Positions 1 through 12,234 are shown, counted from the stretch's first letter. The stretch: 64,000 bases of DNA from Eulemur rufifrons (GCF_041146395.1 NC_090995.1:13829501-13893500), one strand, 5' to 3'. A program made the numbers and translations. The notes: generated by a model not told the origin, from the letters alone.

Positions 1-625
1 ATAGAGTTGTTTTGATCCATACAATGGATGGTGATGAGATCAAGGCAATTAGCCTGTTTAATGTTTCATGTCAAACATTTATTATTTCTTTGTGTTGGGA
101 ACATTCGATATCTTCTAGGTATTTGAAACCATATAATATGTTATTGTTAACTATGTCATTCTACAGTGCTGTAGAATACTATAACTGGAACTTACTCCTC
201 CTATCTAGCTATAATTTTGTAGCCCTTAACAAACCTCTCCCTGTCTCCCCTTCTCCCTACCCTTCCCATTCCCTGGTATCCTTAGTTCCACTTTTTCCTT
301 CTGTGACATCAACTTTCCCCCCACTCCCAACATATGAATGAGAATATGTGGTGTTTAACTTTCGGTTCCTGCCTTGTTTCACTTGACATAATGTCCTCCA
401 GTTTCACCCACGTTGCCATGAATGACAGTAGTTCATTCTTTTTAGGGTTGAACAGTATTCCGTTGTGTATACACACCACGTTTTCTGTCTCTATCCATCT
501 GTTGTTGGACATGTAGGTTGCTTCCATATCTTGGCTACTGTGAATATGCTGCAATAAACACCCGGGTGCAGGTGTCTCTTCAACACACTGATTTTCTTTC
601 CTCTGGATAAATGCCCGGTAGTGGG
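1..625 (-). mobile_element. L1 LINE 3' end (ORF2 C-terminus plus 3' UTR), antisense
   Basis: Read on the minus strand, this carries the typical end of L1 ORF2: a 'cccactaccgggcatttatcc' start (about 625-605), then 'tattgcagcatattcacagtagcc', 'ggaatactgttcaaccctaaaaag' and 'caccacatattctcattcat' equivalents. A 3' UTR with a C/T-rich stretch (235-300) follows. The reading frame is broken, so it is a dead copy. The poly-A end lies outside the window to the left. The UTR resembles the old primate L1 series rather than the strepsirrhine-specific UTR seen at 8.7, 16 and 54 kb. Subfamily is not resolved. It joins an oppositely oriented ORF2 piece at about 625/626. Confidence 0.85.
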
Positions 626-1060
626 AAAGCTTCCACACGGCAAAGGAAACACTCAACAGAGTGAAAAGGCGACCTACAGAATGCGAGAAATTTTATGCAA
701 ACTATTCATCTGATAGGGGATTAATATCCAGAATATACAAGGAACTCAAGCATCTCAACTTAAAAATCAAACAATCTGTTAAAAAAACAGGCAAATGAGG
801 TGAACAGACATTTCTCAAAAGAAGACATACAAAAGACCAACACATGAAAAAATGCTCAGTATCACCAACCATCAAGGAAATGCAAATCAGAACCACAGTG
901 AGGTATCATTTTAGCCCAGTTAGGATGGCTATGATCAAAGAGACAAAAAATAACAGATGCTGGTGAGGATGCGGAGAAGAGGGAACTTCTACACACCGTT
1001 AGTGGGACTATAAATTAGTACAGCCGCTATAACAGAATGGAGGTCCCTCAAAAAACTACA
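626..1060 (+). mobile_element. L1 LINE ORF2 fragment, inverted relative to the adjoining 3' end
   Basis: The plus strand matches the stretch of L1 ORF2 just upstream of the neighbouring piece: 'aaagcttccacacggcaaag', 'ggattaatatccagaatatac', 'gaacagacatttctcaaaag', 'atgaaaaaatgctcagtatc', 'gatgctggtgaggatgcgga'. It ends at 'aaaaaactaca', which in intact L1s lies roughly 30-35 bases before the 'cccacta' where the other piece starts. Together the two pieces form one L1 copy with a 5' inversion and a small loss at the junction. Several in-frame stops show it is inactive. Confidence 0.85.
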
Positions 1061-1752
1061 GGTGGGTTGGATTTTAGCTGGGGAAGATTCTGTGAAAATG
1101 AATCAAACTGTCATTAGCGAGCTTATTTCTTACTAGGGCATGTATACTCTTGGGAGGAACTACGACCTAATGAGATCAGAGTCGCTTCCCGTTAAAACAA
1201 TTTGAAATTTGAATACCGTCCTGTTAATTTGGATGGAAAAATGACAGCCCAGAGAAGGGGCTGGGCTTTTCTGCCCTGATATTATTGCTGAATCTAATGG
1301 GATTCCACTGGCTTGCCCGCAGCCTCCGGTGAAATTGGTTTTTCTATTCATTATCTGGGTGCTTTTTCTCCAATAGCTACAAATAAGATGTCCTTTCGTA
1401 TCCGTGAGGAAGGAGAATGAATTCTGTTTTGTCACTTCCCCGAGCGTGCTCTTAAAGACAGGGGGAAAATAGAGCTTAAGAGCCCCTGGTCCTTGAGTCC
1501 CATTTTCTTGTCGTTTTGCGCTACGCTGTCAGGATGTGTCTCAGGACAACTTACTGTCCTTGCTTGATGTTGTGACGTCCTCCTGTGGTTGTTTAAGGCG
1601 GCAAGAGGCCTTTTATCCTATTTCATGAGGAAACTCGATGCATTATTAATCACGATTATTTTATTTATAAGCCAATGCTGCCTCGTGAGGTCCTGCACCG
1701 CACCGAGGGTCGCAGGTCTTTCTAGAGGTGTCTCCTTTCACCGCAGAGACTG
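1061..1752. other. Unclassified non-coding stretch
   Basis: No recognisable repeat, long ORF or RNA gene. Composition is balanced, with some A/T-rich blocks around 1640-1675. Confidence 0.5.
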
Positions 1753-2074
1753 TTTTTTTTTTGCTTTAACACAATAGTATGTTTTATTTAGGAAAGCTGC
1801 CCCCCTGCTTTAGGGATACTGTTACTCATTTTGGATTTATCTTCTCAACGTCTATGGAATGACCACTGGGAGTTTGATGCTGTGTTGGGCCCCGGGCTGA
1901 GCACAGCTGCTGTATCAAACCCTCCACGGAGTCTGAGAGTGAGAATAGAAGGTAGTCTGTCGGCGCATCATTGTTGTTGATTCTCAGAATAGGCATATAT
2001 GGGAGGGGCTTTATGTATTCGGTATAGAGCCTGCTCGTTTCAGTTGGGTCAAACGACGGTCTCGGTTTTAGCAC
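1753..2074 (-). pseudogene. Retrocopy-like 3' end: short ORF, stop, AATAAA, A-tract
   Basis: On the minus strand a stop-free stretch of about 82 codons ends in TGA at 1828-1826. About 37 bases later comes AATAAA (1788-1783), and 20 bases after that a run of 10 A (1762-1753 as T on the plus strand). A short 3' UTR, a well-spaced polyadenylation signal and an A-tract are what a processed pseudogene leaves behind. The predicted peptide is not low-complexity (it ends in GHSIDVEKINPK) but I do not recognise it. Just upstream (about 2080) is a CTTTCAG that could act as a splice acceptor, so a genuine terminal exon is an alternative. No target-site duplication was found, and chance is also possible. 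Confidence 0.25.
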
Positions 2075-2224
2075 TGAAAGTCCCGGGCCCCAGGAATCCC
2101 ATCAGTCTTGGACACACGTGGACGGTCAGTCACCCTGCTTTGAAGCTCAAACACAAGCTGCACCATAATCCAACCGCCAAGTGGTAGGATCTTAATTTCC
2201 AGTACGGCTACTGTACACCCAGCA

Positions 2225-2990
2225 CTTTACTTGCAAGGAATAGACGCCAACTCGTGAGCTTCAGCAAAGAGAGTTTATTATAAGGATTCTTACAGAAATC
2301 AAAGGAAAAACTGAGTGATTATGCTTCAGGAAAGGTAAGACTCGGGGTGGCTCTGAGGATCTGAGCTGCTCAAGGTCAAGGAATTCTAATCTAGTATGCT
2401 GCCATTCATATGCGTTGGCTCCAATCCCTGAGGCTCTATGCCTCTTAGTTCAGGTTTTTGAGAACGAGTCTCATGGACTCAAGTGTGCCTATGGCTTGGT
2501 TCCTCTGAAGTTTGTGTCCAAATCTGGTCCGTTTGGCAGTGGCTGGGGCCCAGGTAGGAATCACTGTGATTGACCAGCGTCCAGCCCACCCCGGGTGTCA
2601 TGGTAATTCCATCCCCCTTGCCTGTGGTTGGTTTAGGAATGGACATGTGACCCAATTCTGGCCAATGAGACCTGAGAGGGAATCTTCTGGAGGGCTTCTG
2701 AGATAGTTAATAGGGTCTCAGAATGAGACACCACGTCCTCTTGGATATTGCCATGTCTACTCGTGTTGTCTGGAACTGTGTCATCTTGCCAGCAGCCTGT
2801 GCTTGAGGGCAACACAGAAGGGCAGAACAGAGAGGTAGAAAAACGCTGAGTCTTGGATGACATCTTCGGGCCCCTGAATCAACCTACAGTCTGCCCTACC
2901 TCTGGACTCCTGATCGGAAAATTAAAAAAAAATTCTTTCATTGTTTGAGTCATTTTGAGAAATGTATAATGCATCCTAACGGATGCCAAC
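2225..2990 (+). repeat. Old mammalian interspersed repeat, family not resolved
   Basis: The right half contains phrases I associate with a common old mammalian repeat: 'gacatgtgacccaattctggccaatgagacctgag' (in two parts from 2641), 'cttggatgacatc', 'cctacctctggactcctgat', 'attgtttgagtcattttgaga' and 'gcatcctaacggatgcc' at the end. It may be an LTR or a LINE tail; I cannot place it. The left half (2225-2540) could belong to a different element. The ORFs inside are incidental. Confidence 0.4.
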
Positions 2991-5217
2991 TGGGTCATGG
3001 GTTGGGAGCGCTCGCCTATGGGTGGAATATATTCATTAAGAAAGCAGGAGAGGAAAGAAAATGAGAGGTGGGTAAACCAGAGCTGTGTTGTAGCCCCTCT
3101 GCTTTGGAACCTCTGCATTAACGACTTGCTGCCTGTTTGGAGTGTGCTGGATGCGTGCTCCCTCGCGCTTTAAAGAGAATAAAATAGCCTGTGTGCTCCT
3201 CCCCGCTGTGGCTCTACTCACGATCCCAGACGGCCCCGTAGGCAATGAGCCCCACCATCTATCACGTGCCGGAAGGAAGGACCTCAAACCACAGGGTCAT
3301 TGTGATAGGTTAGATATCTTCTGATATTAACAGGATTATAATTAACCCTATTCAAGAATGTAACTTATCTGGTTACCCAAGATACACTTTGAAAGCAGTT
3401 CATTTTGGAGTATATACAATGACATTTCATTGCTCAAGGGTAAATATTTTGCAGGCGCTTTACCGATATGTATGTTTAAACGGGTAATCTAGTCATTTGG
3501 TAATACCTATTTTTATTAACTGTCCAGGCTTAAAATATTGGGGCCGTGTTTCCATGTTTATGTCATTGAGACTGGACTCTGCTCATCATGGTGGTCAGTT
3601 CCTCCGTGCGTTAGACTGGGAGAGTCTCGGACTTTGCCGCGGGAGGAGGGAAACTGTGGAAGGGAGCGTGTTCTTACCAGGCCACCCAAGAGCATGTCTG
3701 AGAAAAATCTGACCGGCTGTGAAAGCCCATGCTCAGGGCTGGTTTCGTGGGTGGTCTATGCAATTCCATACTCCACCACTCTCAGAAAGGGCCTCTCTCT
3801 CGGTTTAATGTTCTGTTGTTGCCATCTTCAAATGCTTAATAATTTTAGACAGGGGGTTCCATGTTTCATTTTGCATGGGATCCCACAAATCATGTGGCAG
3901 GTTCTGTGTATGATTGTGTACACATCTGGATCTAGTGGCATCAAGTAGTTATAGTCTTGGTCCAGATCAGGAAGTGGAATTTTGAACCTACACCCCCTCG
4001 TTCTTACCAAAAGTTCATGAAACAGCATTTGTGGAGGTTGGCTGAAGGATCTGTGGCCTTTCCATGCTCCTCTAAACGTGCTGAAATCCATTTCTAGATT
4101 AAGCCAGGCTGGTACCGAGAGCACCTGGACCTCATCGTTCGCTGTTCTTGTTCCCTGTCTGCCGTTGCCTTGTTGGATGGCTCCTGGTGGCCAGCCCTTG
4201 TGGGGAAGGACGTCTAAACAGGTCCATGTGTCACTCACAACTGTATTTACTGGAAAGAAGTTGTTGAAGATACTGTTTTAACACTATCCGCTATCCTTAC
4301 TGTGAGGCTCGATGAAAGATATTTCTCTTTATTCTCAATATCTTTGTCTTGGTTGCTAGGAAGCTTGGCAACGTGGCTAACTCCTAAATGCACAGACCCC
4401 ATAGTTTGCATTTTGTGTAGTAACTTCCTCCTTGCTTTCCTCTTGTCTTTCACACCTCATTTTCCCTCTGCCTTCATTTTCTTATCCACCTTTTTTTTTT
4501 TTTTTTAAATAGCATTCTATTTTTGTCCTAGCTTGCAATCTTATAAGCTGCCTTAAGTTTTTTTCCTGGAATATGATGAGTAATACCCATATATTACTCA
4601 TACAAAGTTATTTCTTATATATACTGTGTTCCCACCTGGGAAGGGATAAGGGAAACATTTTTAAAGGAGTGATAAAATTTGAGGGATAAAGAATAATGAT
4701 GGTGTTTTTATGATGTAGAGATACAAAGGGGAAATTTTAGAATGGTGTTAATAAAAAATATGATAGAATGGGAATAATAAAATATGACTTGAAATGGATA
4801 GACTCTTACTCTGATCATCAATTGTATTTTAGTTTTTATTCATGGCGACTCTTGAAAAAAAAAATCTCTCTACTTCTTTGTGTCTCATTCTCATCTCTGA
4901 AGAGTGGATATCCAGACAATGTATGTCCCCAAATATTTAGGAAAGATATCTAATATTACTGGAGTTCTTAAAAAAGAATTGGCTAGGTATCTTTGTAAGC
5001 ACATGGATTTATTATTGTTTATTTTTAATAAGGCTGCTATTTCAGGGCTGTTTCTTCCATTTATGTATTTATTTAATTTTTGGTAAAAAATGGCAGATTG
5101 CCAACAGTGGATATAAAATAACTTTAGGAAGAAAGACATGAAATGGTGATAATGTAGCTGTGTTTCCTCATTTTGAAACTTGCATTGTCATGTTTTTCTC
5201 ATGACATTTTTGTTCCA
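2991..5217. other. Unclassified non-coding stretch
   Basis: No repeat that I recognise with confidence. A T-tract lies at 4491-4506 and A/T-rich sequence follows from 4500. An ORF pair of 136 codons at 3538-3948 (+) and 3828-4238 (-) overlap on opposite strands and show no coding motif; I treat them as chance. Confidence 0.5.
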
Positions 5218-5346
5218 ATAATTCATTCAATATTCATTCACAAATACTTACTGAGGACCTGTTATGTATCGGGCATTCTTCTAGGTGATGGGAATACCTC
5301 AGTAAACAAAAAACACTCTGTCTTCATGGTGTTGACATTCTAGTGA
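5218..5346 (-). repeat. L2 LINE 3' end, antisense
   Basis: The plus strand reads as the reverse complement of the L2 tail: 'ttcattcaatattcattcac', 'acttactgaggacctgttatg', 'ggcattcttctaggtgatggg', 'aacaaaaaacactctgtc', 'tgacattctagtg'. Diverged, as expected for L2. Confidence 0.75.
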
Positions 5347-7552
5347 TTGCCCCCAAAATCATCTCCATGCATTTGAGTTTTTGTCTTTTTCCAGTGCTAT
5401 ATTTTATTTTCTTATTAGCATATTAAAATCAACTTTACCTGAGATACATTTGCCCATGTTTAGGGTTTTCCTCCTCTTTCCTTACTGATCAAATAGTTGG
5501 AAGTTTCGCTTAATTTGCCAGTGAACCATGTATTTTACTGATTATGGGGATTACGTGATGTGCTTGATTTGGGCTAATTTACATAATTTTCTGATTAAGC
5601 TACATATTAGCCTTTTGACCTTTGCACTTCTTCAAAGGTAGAGGATAATTAGCCTGTACGATTTGATAGAAAGAATTCACATCTGCTAATTTTTTTTTTT
5701 CTTTTGCCTCAATTAACAGACACTTCTGTTAATATATAAATTTTCTTCCAGGCTAAATATGAAAAAGTTATTTTCATTCTGGTAGGCACTGCACCATTGA
5801 GTATTGTCCATATTTTTATTAATAAAAAACTGTGCTGTCTCTTGTTCAAAGCAAGTAGAAAAAATATTTCAAGGAATCTGTTAATGGAAGACGGCAATTT
5901 CTTAGTCTCAGTAGCTTCCTTGTCTTAGCACTTAGAAGGAGACAAAAGGGTGATGCTATTCGCAAAAACACACGAGTTTGCAGTTACTCAAATGAATATG
6001 TAGCATGATGCCTGGGTGGATGAGGATTTGAAATTTCTTTTCTTGAAGGAATGATATTTAACTATGCAAGTCACTTCTCGGACTAGATGGAGCAAAGCCA
6101 CCTAGAAATTGCTTTGTTCTGAGGATAATTATTTACCCTGGAGGAAAGACATAACAACCTTTTCTTCTTTTCTTGGATGGCTTGACAAAGGGTGAGGAGA
6201 CTTGAAGCTGTGACCCTGTCCTCTTTGAGGCTCACTGTTCTTAGACGCTCTCTGGTGGACTAAGATGGCCCTAGGATACCACCTTCCCTTCCTAGCCCAA
6301 GGGAGACTCATCATGAAGAAAAGAGGTTTCCCACCTGGCAAGGTGGATTTAACACCAGGACTTACAAGTCTGAGTGGAGGGCGGCTACTAACTAAAAGGT
6401 TCACTCTTCCTACTATCCTAACGTTGCTTTAGGGACTACAGCCGGCTGTGTTACTGTAGCCAAAGAACAAAGACTTTGGGTGTCAAAGGGTGAACCTAGA
6501 GGGGACAGAATCTCATTCCTTAGAAAGACCAGCTTGGCCTGTGCAAAGCTATGAGCCACTGGAGCCATAAAACAATGGGACAAAGGGTCTTTGGGGCTTT
6601 GAGAGTTTCCAGTAGTAACATTGTGTGGCAGCCACAAGAGCACCATCAACTGAGAAATGCAAATGGCTCGTGGGCTGAGCAGAGTTCCAATTTCCCAATG
6701 TGAGAGGCATTTGGAATGAGAATTTTTAGTGAACTGCTACAGTGGGTGGTGGATACCAGAGATGGATATTTTTTAATTTGAAAACTAAATGAAGTCAGGT
6801 AATCTAATTGCGGGTGTACTATCAATCCATGCCAAGATGTTGGTTTGCAAGTGGATTGGCTGCAACAGCTTTCCTAGAGCAACAAAAGATAATTGTAGAC
6901 ACTGTAGCAAAGAGTATTTCAGGGAAGCAGCATTTGCAGACCAGTTGGTGAAGTAACTAGTCAGGTCTTTCCACTAGTTCATGGGAGTGGTATCATTTCG
7001 AATTCCACTGTTACCACTTAATCGTGTCTATAAATCTTTGAGTGGTTCTCCTTACTGTTGGAGAAAGTCTATGTATAGTTTTACATCCAAACTGCTCTAT
7101 AATTTCACAGTTCCTCATGAGCCATGGGAAAAGGTGTTTCCAAAAGCAACCTCAAACCGCTCCAGCCTATGACCCTTTTCTCTACACACAGAAATAGTTT
7201 TCTTAGGATCCGAGAAGGGCTTTATCTGGTTCTCTTAGCCAAAGTTGTCTCATCATAAAGCTTTGTGTGAAGCTCTTATTTTTCTGTCCCCTCAACACTC
7301 CAGTAGGCATTAGAACCCTTTTTTTAATCTGTGTTAAGATGGGCTGCAATGCCCACATGCCCCAGCAAGCTTCCAAGGGCACACCGCACACTAGTGGTTC
7401 AGCAGAGTGAGAACTACTTTCTTACCAAGCTAAGTGGGACCTAGAGCACATTTCTCTTGTCCGTTTCCAGAAATATATGCCGTGTTTCAGAAACACAACA
7501 TTTAATGTCCATGAAAAGCTATGGAAGGAGTGACAGATCCGATGTTGCCCAA
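5347..7552. other. Unclassified, partly A/T-rich stretch
   Basis: 5400-5720 is A/T-rich with TAAT-type homeodomain words and little decay of apparent motifs; it could be a conserved non-coding element. At 5691-5720 a long pyrimidine tract ends in AATTAACAG, a good splice-acceptor shape, but nothing coding follows. 6120-7400 has balanced composition with no repeat that I can name. Several 60-90 codon ORFs here look incidental. Confidence 0.45.
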
Positions 7553-7597
7553 CACAATGCCTGGCACATAGCAGGTGCTCAATAAATGCCTGTTGGA
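7553..7597 (+). repeat. MIR or L2 tail fragment
   Basis: 'aatgcctggcacatagcagg' followed by 'tgctcaataaatgcctgttgga' is the shared tail motif of MIR and L2 elements. Too short to say which. Confidence 0.6.
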
Positions 7598-8299
7598 AAA
7601 AAAATGAGTAACTGCTTATTAAGAAAATACAATCTATTTTGGAAGGGACAGATAAGCAGTATTGATAAGTCACTATCATTTTTGCTAAATTACAAAGACA
7701 CTGCATGAAATCCCGAGGAATAACTTTTTAAAAGAATCCGAATAAGTGGTACGTAGAAAAAAAAACGCATGGCCTCATTTCATCCGTGATGTCTGCCTGA
7801 TGGGCCAACTTAAGTGTGGAGGTCCCGTCACAGAAACTCACAGCGTTGCTCAGGAATAATAAGGATTTTGCCCCTTTGAATCTTTAGTAAACTTTCAAGG
7901 CCCTTGAACACGTCAGCAGGAGCAGAAAACCGAAACTTATATTTTACTTTCTGCAAACCCAACATGCAGGATTAATTTAAATTTACACCATCTCAGTAGG
8001 CTCTAAAAATCCCAAATCACCCTGATTAAATTACTCATATTATCACTGTTATGATGTATGAGAGAGTAGAAAGGAAATTTCTCAAGATACCAATTAATTA
8101 CAAGTGCAGTAACTTTGGTTTAAAAGTAGTAACGTTGAGCCAGAGATAACAGAAACACACAGACATTTAATGCCTCTAAAGCAGGCTTCAACTGCACTGC
8201 GTCACGCTTTGTCTGTACAAAACAGCCACACTTTCTCCTTAAGTCAGAAGCTTCCCCTTGAATAAAAGACACCCGACTCAGACACTGATTCCAGATCAC
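7598..8299. other. Unclassified stretch with a conserved-looking A/T-rich block
   Basis: No gene or recognised repeat. 7960-8110 contains 'ggattaatttaaatttacac', 'ctgattaaattactcatatt' and 'ccaattaattacaagtgcag', a cluster of TAAT words that could be a regulatory element; this cannot be shown from one species. Confidence 0.35.
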
Positions 8300-8405
8300 C
8301 AGTTGGTATACCAGCTGCATCAGAATCAGCTGGGGACCTTGCCAACGTATTGATTTTTGGGCCACACTCCTGAAATTATGATTTTGTAGATCTTGGAGAG
8401 GCCAA
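8300..8405. repeat. MER5-like hAT fragment
   Basis: 'cagctgcatcagaatcagct' with 'ggggaccttgcc...gtattgattttt', 'gggccacactcctgaaatta' resembles the middle of MER5-type nonautonomous hAT elements ('catcagcatcacctgggaa...'). No termini visible. A T-run of about 16 follows at 8420-8438. Confidence 0.4.
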
Positions 8406-8680
8406 CCATGTGTAAATTAAAGGTTTTTTTTTTTTTTTTATGTTTGGTGATTGGGTTGGATTATATCAGATAAAAACCTTTTCTCGTACACATGTAAAAA
8501 TTCCTGGTATGATGCACACACAGCTGATTGGCAGGCAGAATAATGGAACTCTTTGGGTTAAGGTGTGATGAGGAAGCCCGACTCCAGGGGATTACGCTAA
8601 GCGCTGAAGCTGGCAATTATCTGGGTGTCTGTGGGTGGCACATGGTCCAGAGCTTGGGTTTTTGGGTTTTTTTTGTTTGT

Positions 8681-9184
8681 TTTTTTTTTTTAATTTCAGG
8701 ATATTATGAGGGTACAAACATTTTGGTTAGATTTTATGACTTTGCCTCACCCAAGCGAGGATTAGAGGCATGCCCTTCCCCTCTACAATGCTCATCCCAC
8801 CCATTAGTTGTGAGTTTACCGCCCCCACCCCACTAACCCCTGGAGAATATTACTACCGTGTGAGCACCATAGTGTTGATCAGTCAGTGCCAGTTTGATGG
8901 CGAGAACATGTGGAGCCTGTTCCTCCATTCTTGTGACACCTCACTGCGGATAACGGGCTCAAGCTCTATCCAGGAAAATATAAGAGGTCCTAGATCAACA
9001 TCGTCTCTTATAATTGAGTCATATTCCATTGTATACATATAGCAAATTTTAACAATCCGCTCATGGATTGACGGACACTTGGGTTGTTTCCACATCCTTG
9101 CAATAGTGAATTGTGCTGCTATAAACATTTGGATGTCTTTATTATAGAATGTCTTTTGCTCTTTTGGGTAGATGCCCAATAGTG
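8681..9184 (-). mobile_element. Strepsirrhine-type L1 3' end, antisense
   Basis: A T-run (8681-8691) is followed on the plus strand by 'atattatgagggtacaaaca', the reverse complement of the strepsirrhine L1 terminus 'tgtttgtaccctcataatat'. Further in are the 3' UTR 'cactaatgggtgggatgag' equivalent and the end of ORF2: 'tccattgtatacatatagc', 'tggattgacggacacttggg', 'cttgcaatagtgaattgtgc', 'tagatgcccaatagtg'. The copy is 5'-truncated at about 9184. No convincing target-site duplication. It shares its UTR with the copies near 16 and 54 kb. Confidence 0.85.
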
Positions 9185-9918
9185 CTATTGGGGTTTAATC
9201 GGCCACATGTGCACTGAAGGAGGAAACATAAGCCTACGGGCCCAAGTAGGGTTGGGAGGTCGGATCAGAGTTTGAATGTAAACCTAGAACCCCCAAAGTC
9301 AATATACTCAATGGACATGCCAGAAAATCGCCTGCCCCTGAGACGATGCAAACATGCACCGGTTTTAGCTTTGGCTCCGGTTTGCAACAAAGCAATAAAG
9401 AAAATTGCCCGCTCTGATAATTTTGTAGCACAAACTCACATCCACACAGGACTGGGGCTTGAATTCACACTGTCTTGTAAGGTCCAGAACATTCCAAGCT
9501 GTGTATTTAGTGTGCGATGGCTCTGGTTGGTGTGGCCTCCAGGTGGCAAGCAGGAGCCCAGCCAGCTCTCTCTGGAGCTGCGCCCTCTCGCTGGGGCCTC
9601 GAACTTCCCACGGACGGGGTTCCAAGTAAAATGAACTTGCAGTTTAAAAATCTCTCTAGACGTGAAGAAACAAGCCACTCTAAGTGAGAAATAACAGTGA
9701 TAAGGAACTATAGAAGCAAACGGGTAAAAACTACAGGCACTGAAATGATCAGATACCAAATATAATATATAATAATCAAAAAGTGCAAGGTATTTATTTT
9801 ACTCTGAAGAATACAATGAAGATGCCCACCGCCATTGCCCTGCGTTCTCCGCTGGGGCGGGAATGTGGTTTATGCTTGTATTTTTCTGACTAGTAAACAA
9901 TTAAGAATACGGTATGTC
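9185..9918. other. Unclassified stretch
   Basis: No gene or repeat recognised. ORFs of 86-120 codons at 9272-9759 overlap on both strands, without domain features. Confidence 0.45.
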
Positions 9919-10320
9919 TGCATTAGTTTGCTGGGGCTGCCACGACAAACTGCCAGAGAATGAGCAAGTGGCTTAAACAAGAGAAATTTAACTTCTGAGT
10001 CTGAGATCGGGGTGTTGACAGGGTTGGTTTCTCCCGAGGCCTCTCTCCTTGTGAGATCGCCGTCAACCCCCGGGTCCCACGTGGTCTTCCCTCTGTGCGT
10101 GTGTGTCTGAATGTCCTCTTCCTGTAAGGACGCCCCTCACATTGGATCAGGGACCGCCCTAAATCCTCGTTCTAACTTAAGTCTAACTGAGTTAAAGTCT
10201 CGCTGAGGAAGTGACACGAGCGGAGACCTCCAGGAGGGGAAGAAGCAGGCCCTGCAGATAACAGAGGGCGTCTGGTATGTTCCAGAAGGAGCAACAAGGT
10301 CCCATCTCACAGCCACAGTG
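9919..10320 (-). mobile_element. MLT1-type MaLR LTR, antisense
   Basis: Begins 'tgcattagtttgctggggctgcc', continues 'gtggcttaaacaagagaaattt', 'gtgttgacagggttggtttct', 'cccgaggcctctctccttg', 'gtggtcttccctctgtgcg', 'cacattggatcagggaccg'. This is the reverse orientation of an MLT1-like LTR. The right boundary against the L1 that follows is vague. Confidence 0.65.
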
Positions 10321-10324
10321 TCAG

Positions 10325-11060
10325 TAATAACTAACAGGGCTGAGGTTACCGGTTTTTGGGCAAGGGTGTGGAGAAATGGAAACTCTCATATACTGTTGGT
10401 GGGAGGGCTGTAAATTGCTATAAACGCTTTGGAAAATATTTAGGCATTTCCATGTGAGATTGAAGATGAGAGCCATTCCATTCCTAGGTGTGTACACAGA
10501 ATCTTACTGGAATATCAAGAGAAAAGCATAAGAAGATTCATGGCAATATGGCGACATTCATAGCAGCAAAAAGTTGAAAAAGTGTCCATCAAGAGCAGAA
10601 TGGGTACATAAATTTTAGATATTCATAAATGAAATACTGAGTAGCAGAAGAAGTGAATGAAATAGAGCCGTGTGTATCAGCATGGCTGATCATCAAAAAC
10701 ATAATGTTAAGCATATGTACGGTATGCTTCCTAAGTAAAGTTCAAAAACTAGCAAAACGGAACAATTTCTTTTAGGGATATACATACACACACACACCCC
10801 CATCTGTGGTAAAACTACCAAAACAAAAGCAAGAGAATGATTAACAAAATTTCAAGGTGAAGTCTCCTCCAGTGGGGAGGAGGAAGGTGGGCTGGGAAAG
10901 AGTGGGCAGGGGAGCTTGGGGCGTTTTATTCTATTTCTCAAGCTGGTTTGTCACTACTTGGGGTATTTGGGTTTTCAAATATAAACCTCCTGGACGTGTT
11001 AAAGTTAGCGTAGATAAAATATATGAATCAAGAATTAACACATAGAAGGTGGGTTAAGAA
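10325..11060 (+). mobile_element. Old L1 (L1M-like), ORF2 end and 3' UTR
   Basis: 'gggcaagggtgtggagaaatgg', 'aaactctcatatactgttgg', 'tgggagggctgtaaattgct' are from the ORF2 end of L1. Further on, 'attcatagcagcaaaaagtt', 'gtccatcaagagcagaatgg', 'agaatgattaacaaaatttc' and 'gttttattctatttctcaag' match the old L1M 3' UTR pattern. A short CA run sits at 10784-10797. Confidence 0.7.
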
Positions 11061-11156
11061 CACATTCTTTTTTTCTACATTTGGTAATCCAGAATGTATA
11101 GCCCACTGTAATCGGTACAAGAAAATAGTGTTTTATTTAAATATAGCCTGAAGTCT

Positions 11157-11537
<381 letters not shown>

Positions 11538-12089
11538 TTTTTTTTTTCCCCACTTCTGCAGATATTTTCTCTGAGCGTTGGGGGAATGCTATATAATTCC
11601 TTAGGCCAACATTAATGCTATATTTATTAGTGCACTTTTTCTTTTCTCACACTAAAAAAAACCTAACATTTTATCTGTAAAAATGGAGAAGCGGCTTCAT
11701 CCCTGGCAGACTCAGGACCACGGTCTAATTCAAAACAGGCACCAGCTCACTTCAAGCACCGAGCAAGCATGATTAACCCTTGTTTAAACATCTGCTTCTT
11801 TGCTTTCCGCTAATAGGGGCATTTAGCTTCCCCGACCAGCCACGCCTGCTGATGATCCAGTAAACTACCCAGAGAGAGAGTGTGAAATCCCCCACGTTGG
11901 AGTGTTGAATGCATGTGATTAAAACTTGAAATCACACTCCTCAGTGGCCTGTCTTTAATCCCAGTGCTGCATAAGTTCACAGTTGGTCTGTGAGCTTGTT
12001 CGTATGTGTCTCCTGCCTCGAGCCGTGCATGGCCCTCAGAGGTAGGTAAACAGTTAGAATTACAGGGCAGGCGGATGATCTTAATGCTC
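11538..12089. other. Unclassified stretch
   Basis: No gene or repeat recognised. The 116-codon minus-strand ORF at 11810-12160 has no recognisable domain and overlaps MIR sequence. Confidence 0.45.
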
Positions 12090-12185
12090 TTAAGTCCTCT
12101 CGTTGATAGATGGAAGGGGTCAGAGTTTGAGTCCAGATCTTTTGAAGTCGAGTTCTGCACTCTTTCTCCTACGACACGTTGCCTG
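12090..12185 (-). repeat. MIR fragment, antisense
   Basis: 'cagagtttgagtccagatct', 'tttgaagtcgagttctgcac' and 'tctttctcctacgacac' match the reverse complement of the tRNA-related 5' half of MIR. Confidence 0.6.
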
Positions 12186-12234
12186 TCACTAGTCCCCCGG
12201 TTTGCTGTTTGGGAAATACATCATGGAGGAAGGA

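Noticed and set aside
9272..9759. Overlapping 86-120 codon frames on both strands
   Set aside because: Mutually overlapping, no motif, no splice context.
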